From contig CASAUJ010000011.1 of assembly GCA_949118805.1 (NCBI GenBank), positions 1 to 43,505 on the forward strand: a stretch of 43,505 bases of DNA, read 5' to 3'. The translations under genes and the position numbers were made by a program. The notes under the pieces were generated by a model. The model did no database searches, had not been told where the DNA came from, and worked only from the letters and a program-made list of their open reading frames with translations. This document shows positions 42,267-43,505 of the stretch, piece by piece. Every line of letters begins with the position of its first letter. Position 1 is the first letter of the stretch. This DNA comes from an uncultured Clostridia bacterium. Its GTDB lineage: Bacteria > Bacillota > Clostridia > TANB77 > CAG-508.

Positions 42267-42287
42267 TTGGGTAAAAGTTGGGTAAAA
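42267..42287. repeat. Tandem TTGGGTAAAA pair, candidate integrase arm sites
   Basis: Two copies of TTGGGTAAAA at 42267-42276 and 42278-42287 (11-base period), between the tRNA-fMet and the integrase gene, where arm-type binding sites of tyrosine integrases are usually found. Confidence 0.4.
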
Positions 42288-42351
42288 TAAGTACCTCAAA
42301 CTACTTAAAATCTAATAAAAAATCATTAAAATTTTATACTTTTTTATATAT

Positions 42352-42402
42352 TATAAAAGGCAATGGGAAATCTAAATTTTAATATTTAGTTGCCTTTTAT
42401 TT
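42352..42402 (-). terminator. Terminator of the integrase gene
   Basis: Minus-strand AAAAGGCAA / TTGCCTTTT stem with an inner CTAAAT/ATTTAG pairing. Confidence 0.5.
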
Positions 42403-42462
42403 TTGTATCGTGAAAATTGTAACGGCTTTATTTCCGTTTGTGAAAATTAGAAAAAATTTAAA

Positions 42463-43505
42463 TTAAGACCCTGTTGGTAATAACAAGTTTTCTAGTGCAT
42501 ATCCAGCTTTTCTATTATGAGAAAGCAGTGGATGCACATAAAAATCTAATGTTGTGCTTATTTGTGCATGACCAAGTCTTGCAGAAATAACAGCTATATC
42601 AACATTTTGTGCTACTAGTAAACTTGCATTTGTATGTCTTAATCCGTGAAAATTAATTACAGGTAATCCAATTGTGCTTACATATCTAACAAACCATTTG
42701 CTAATTGAAGAAGGATGCATAGGTTTGCCATCAGCTTGCACAAATAACCTATCAGAATTAGTCCATAATTCGCCGTAGATGGATTTTTGCTCTTCATACC
42801 ATAACTTATATTCCTCAAGTAAAGAAATGATAAATTCGGGTATTGCAATCTCTCTAATAGAACTCTCTGTTTTAGGTGTTTTTGTAAAAACTCCCATATC
42901 AGATAGATATTGACTAGAACGGTTAATACAAATAATTCCATTTTTAAAATCAACATCTTGCCACTCTAGTCCCATTAACTCGCCTAAACGAACACCAGTA
43001 AAAACAGTAAGAATGATAGCAACTTTGTATTTAGTTTCTTCTATAGAAAGTTTTTCTAAATTTTCAAGAAGTATTTTAGTTTGCTCATCATCATAAGATC
43101 TTCTTTTCGGTTTTCTAGCTTTAGGTGCTTGAACACGTTCTGCAGGATTTGCAACTATCAATTGCCAATAAACTGCTTTATGAAGCATTGCTCTTAATAA
43201 TCTGTGATGTTCTAAAATTGTTTTGCTAGATAAGGGCTTTTTGGTTTTTGCACCATTGTTGTCTTTTTTTCTAACTAACTGAGTATCTTTTTCAAGTAGG
43301 TCATAAAACTTCATAATGTCAGTTGGTCTAATTTTATTAATGTAAAAATGTCCGAAGTATGGTAAAATTCTTGTTTCTAACATTCTACAATAACGCTTGT
43401 ATGTAGTAGGAGCAAGTTCTTTTGAACCATAATCTCTTTTCCATATCTCAGTAAATTCAGAAAATCTAAGAGACTTACCATCAACAACTAAACCATTTTG
43501 TACTT
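42463..43505 (-). CDS. Site-specific tyrosine integrase, 5' end outside the window
   Basis: An open frame runs from the stop at 42463 to the window edge, so the N-terminus (usually an AP2-like arm-binding domain) is missing. The core-binding domain starts near SLRFSEFTEIWKRDYG (about 43470-43430) and includes PTTYKRYCRMLETRILPYFG. The catalytic domain has all key residues: TGVRLGELMGLEW (Arg), K in KTPKTESS, INFHGLRHTNAS (HxxR), LGHAQISTT (His) and LDFYVHP (Tyr nucleophile). The type is that of Firmicutes ICE/prophage integrases. It lies tail-first toward the initiator tRNA-fMet, suggesting this gene sits at one end of an element integrated at that tRNA; the rest of the element lies beyond the window. 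Confidence 0.92.
   Translation of the reverse strand, partial: VQNGLVVDGKSLRFSEFTEIWKRDYGSKELAPTTYKRYCRMLETRILPYFGHFYINKIRPTDIMKFYDLLEKDTQLVRKKDNNGAKTKKPLSSKTILEHHRLLRAMLHKAVYWQLIVANPAERVQAPKARKPKRRSYDDEQTKILLENLEKLSIEETKYKVAIILTVFTGVRLGELMGLEWQDVDFKNGIICINRSSQYLSDMGVFTKTPKTESSIREIAIPEFIISLLEEYKLWYEEQKSIYGELWTNSDRLFVQADGKPMHPSSISKWFVRYVSTIGLPVINFHGLRHTNASLLVAQNVDIAVISARLGHAQISTTLDFYVHPLLSHNRKAGYALENLLLPTGS

Overview
The window is strongly AT-rich DNA that reads cleanly in the standard bacterial code, with TAA, TAG and TGA all used as stops. Promoters are mostly TTGACA-17-TATAAT-like, ribosome-binding sites are strong (AAGGAGG), and intergenic gaps are short with U-run terminators. Gene content fits a low-GC Gram-positive of the Clostridia type, probably a gut lineage: a VanW/G5 wall protein, pilin-like proteins with the GITLIALVITI leader, a standalone CBM25-like protein, DUF378, DUF4180, an M18 aminopeptidase, and a stand-alone NRPS ending in a reductase domain. 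This assignment is an inference from gene families.

Layout. 1-3.5 kb: end of tRNA-Thr, a short-chain reductase, a CBM25-like protein and a VanW/G5 protein. 3.5-5.4 kb: a small decayed integrated element that has cut a tRNA-Lys(CTT) gene in its anticodon loop. It carries an intact tRNA-Lys(CTT), a candidate Fst/par-like type I toxin-antitoxin locus, iteron-like repeats and a broken replication-initiator gene. 5.5-11.2 kb: a membrane-anchored protein, then a five-gene metal-efflux operon (ArsR/CadC repressor, loose HMA protein, Zn/Cd-type ATPase, CopZ-like chaperone, CopA-type Cu ATPase) with two palindromic operators. 11.3-17.9 kb: a membrane protein, CorA, DUF378, an ABC-F ATPase, dCMP deaminase and Tex. 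17.9-28.5 kb: a REC/HD-GYP regulator whose promoter sits in a palindrome, a frameshifted pilin-like gene, and a small biosynthetic locus: an NRPS (C-A-T-reductase) in an operon with a membrane histidine kinase, divergent from a long-chain acyl-CoA synthetase. 28.5-34.4 kb: a frameshifted HtrA protease, a 57-residue small protein, an M23 peptidase, DUF4180, tRNA-Arg, tRNA-Pro, small unknown proteins and a HAD phosphatase. 34.5-40.6 kb: a TfoX-N protein, an orphan type III Mod methyltransferase, membrane proteins, a FAD/Rieske oxidoreductase with a shifted 3' end, and the M18 aminopeptidase. 40.7-43.5 kb: YraN, about 1 kb of non-coding AT-rich DNA with a MITE-like inverted repeat, initiator tRNA-fMet, and the start of another integrated element with a tyrosine integrase that runs off the window.

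The most interesting items are: (i) the split tRNA-Lys with a rescue tRNA inside the element; (ii) the candidate type I toxin-antitoxin with direct repeats and matching self-complementary terminator loops; (iii) the NRPS-reductase/histidine kinase/acyl-CoA synthetase locus, which may make and sense an N-acyl amino aldehyde or alcohol; and (iv) three separate single-site frameshifts in otherwise intact surface or redox genes. All functions are inferred from sequence motifs only; no database search was run.
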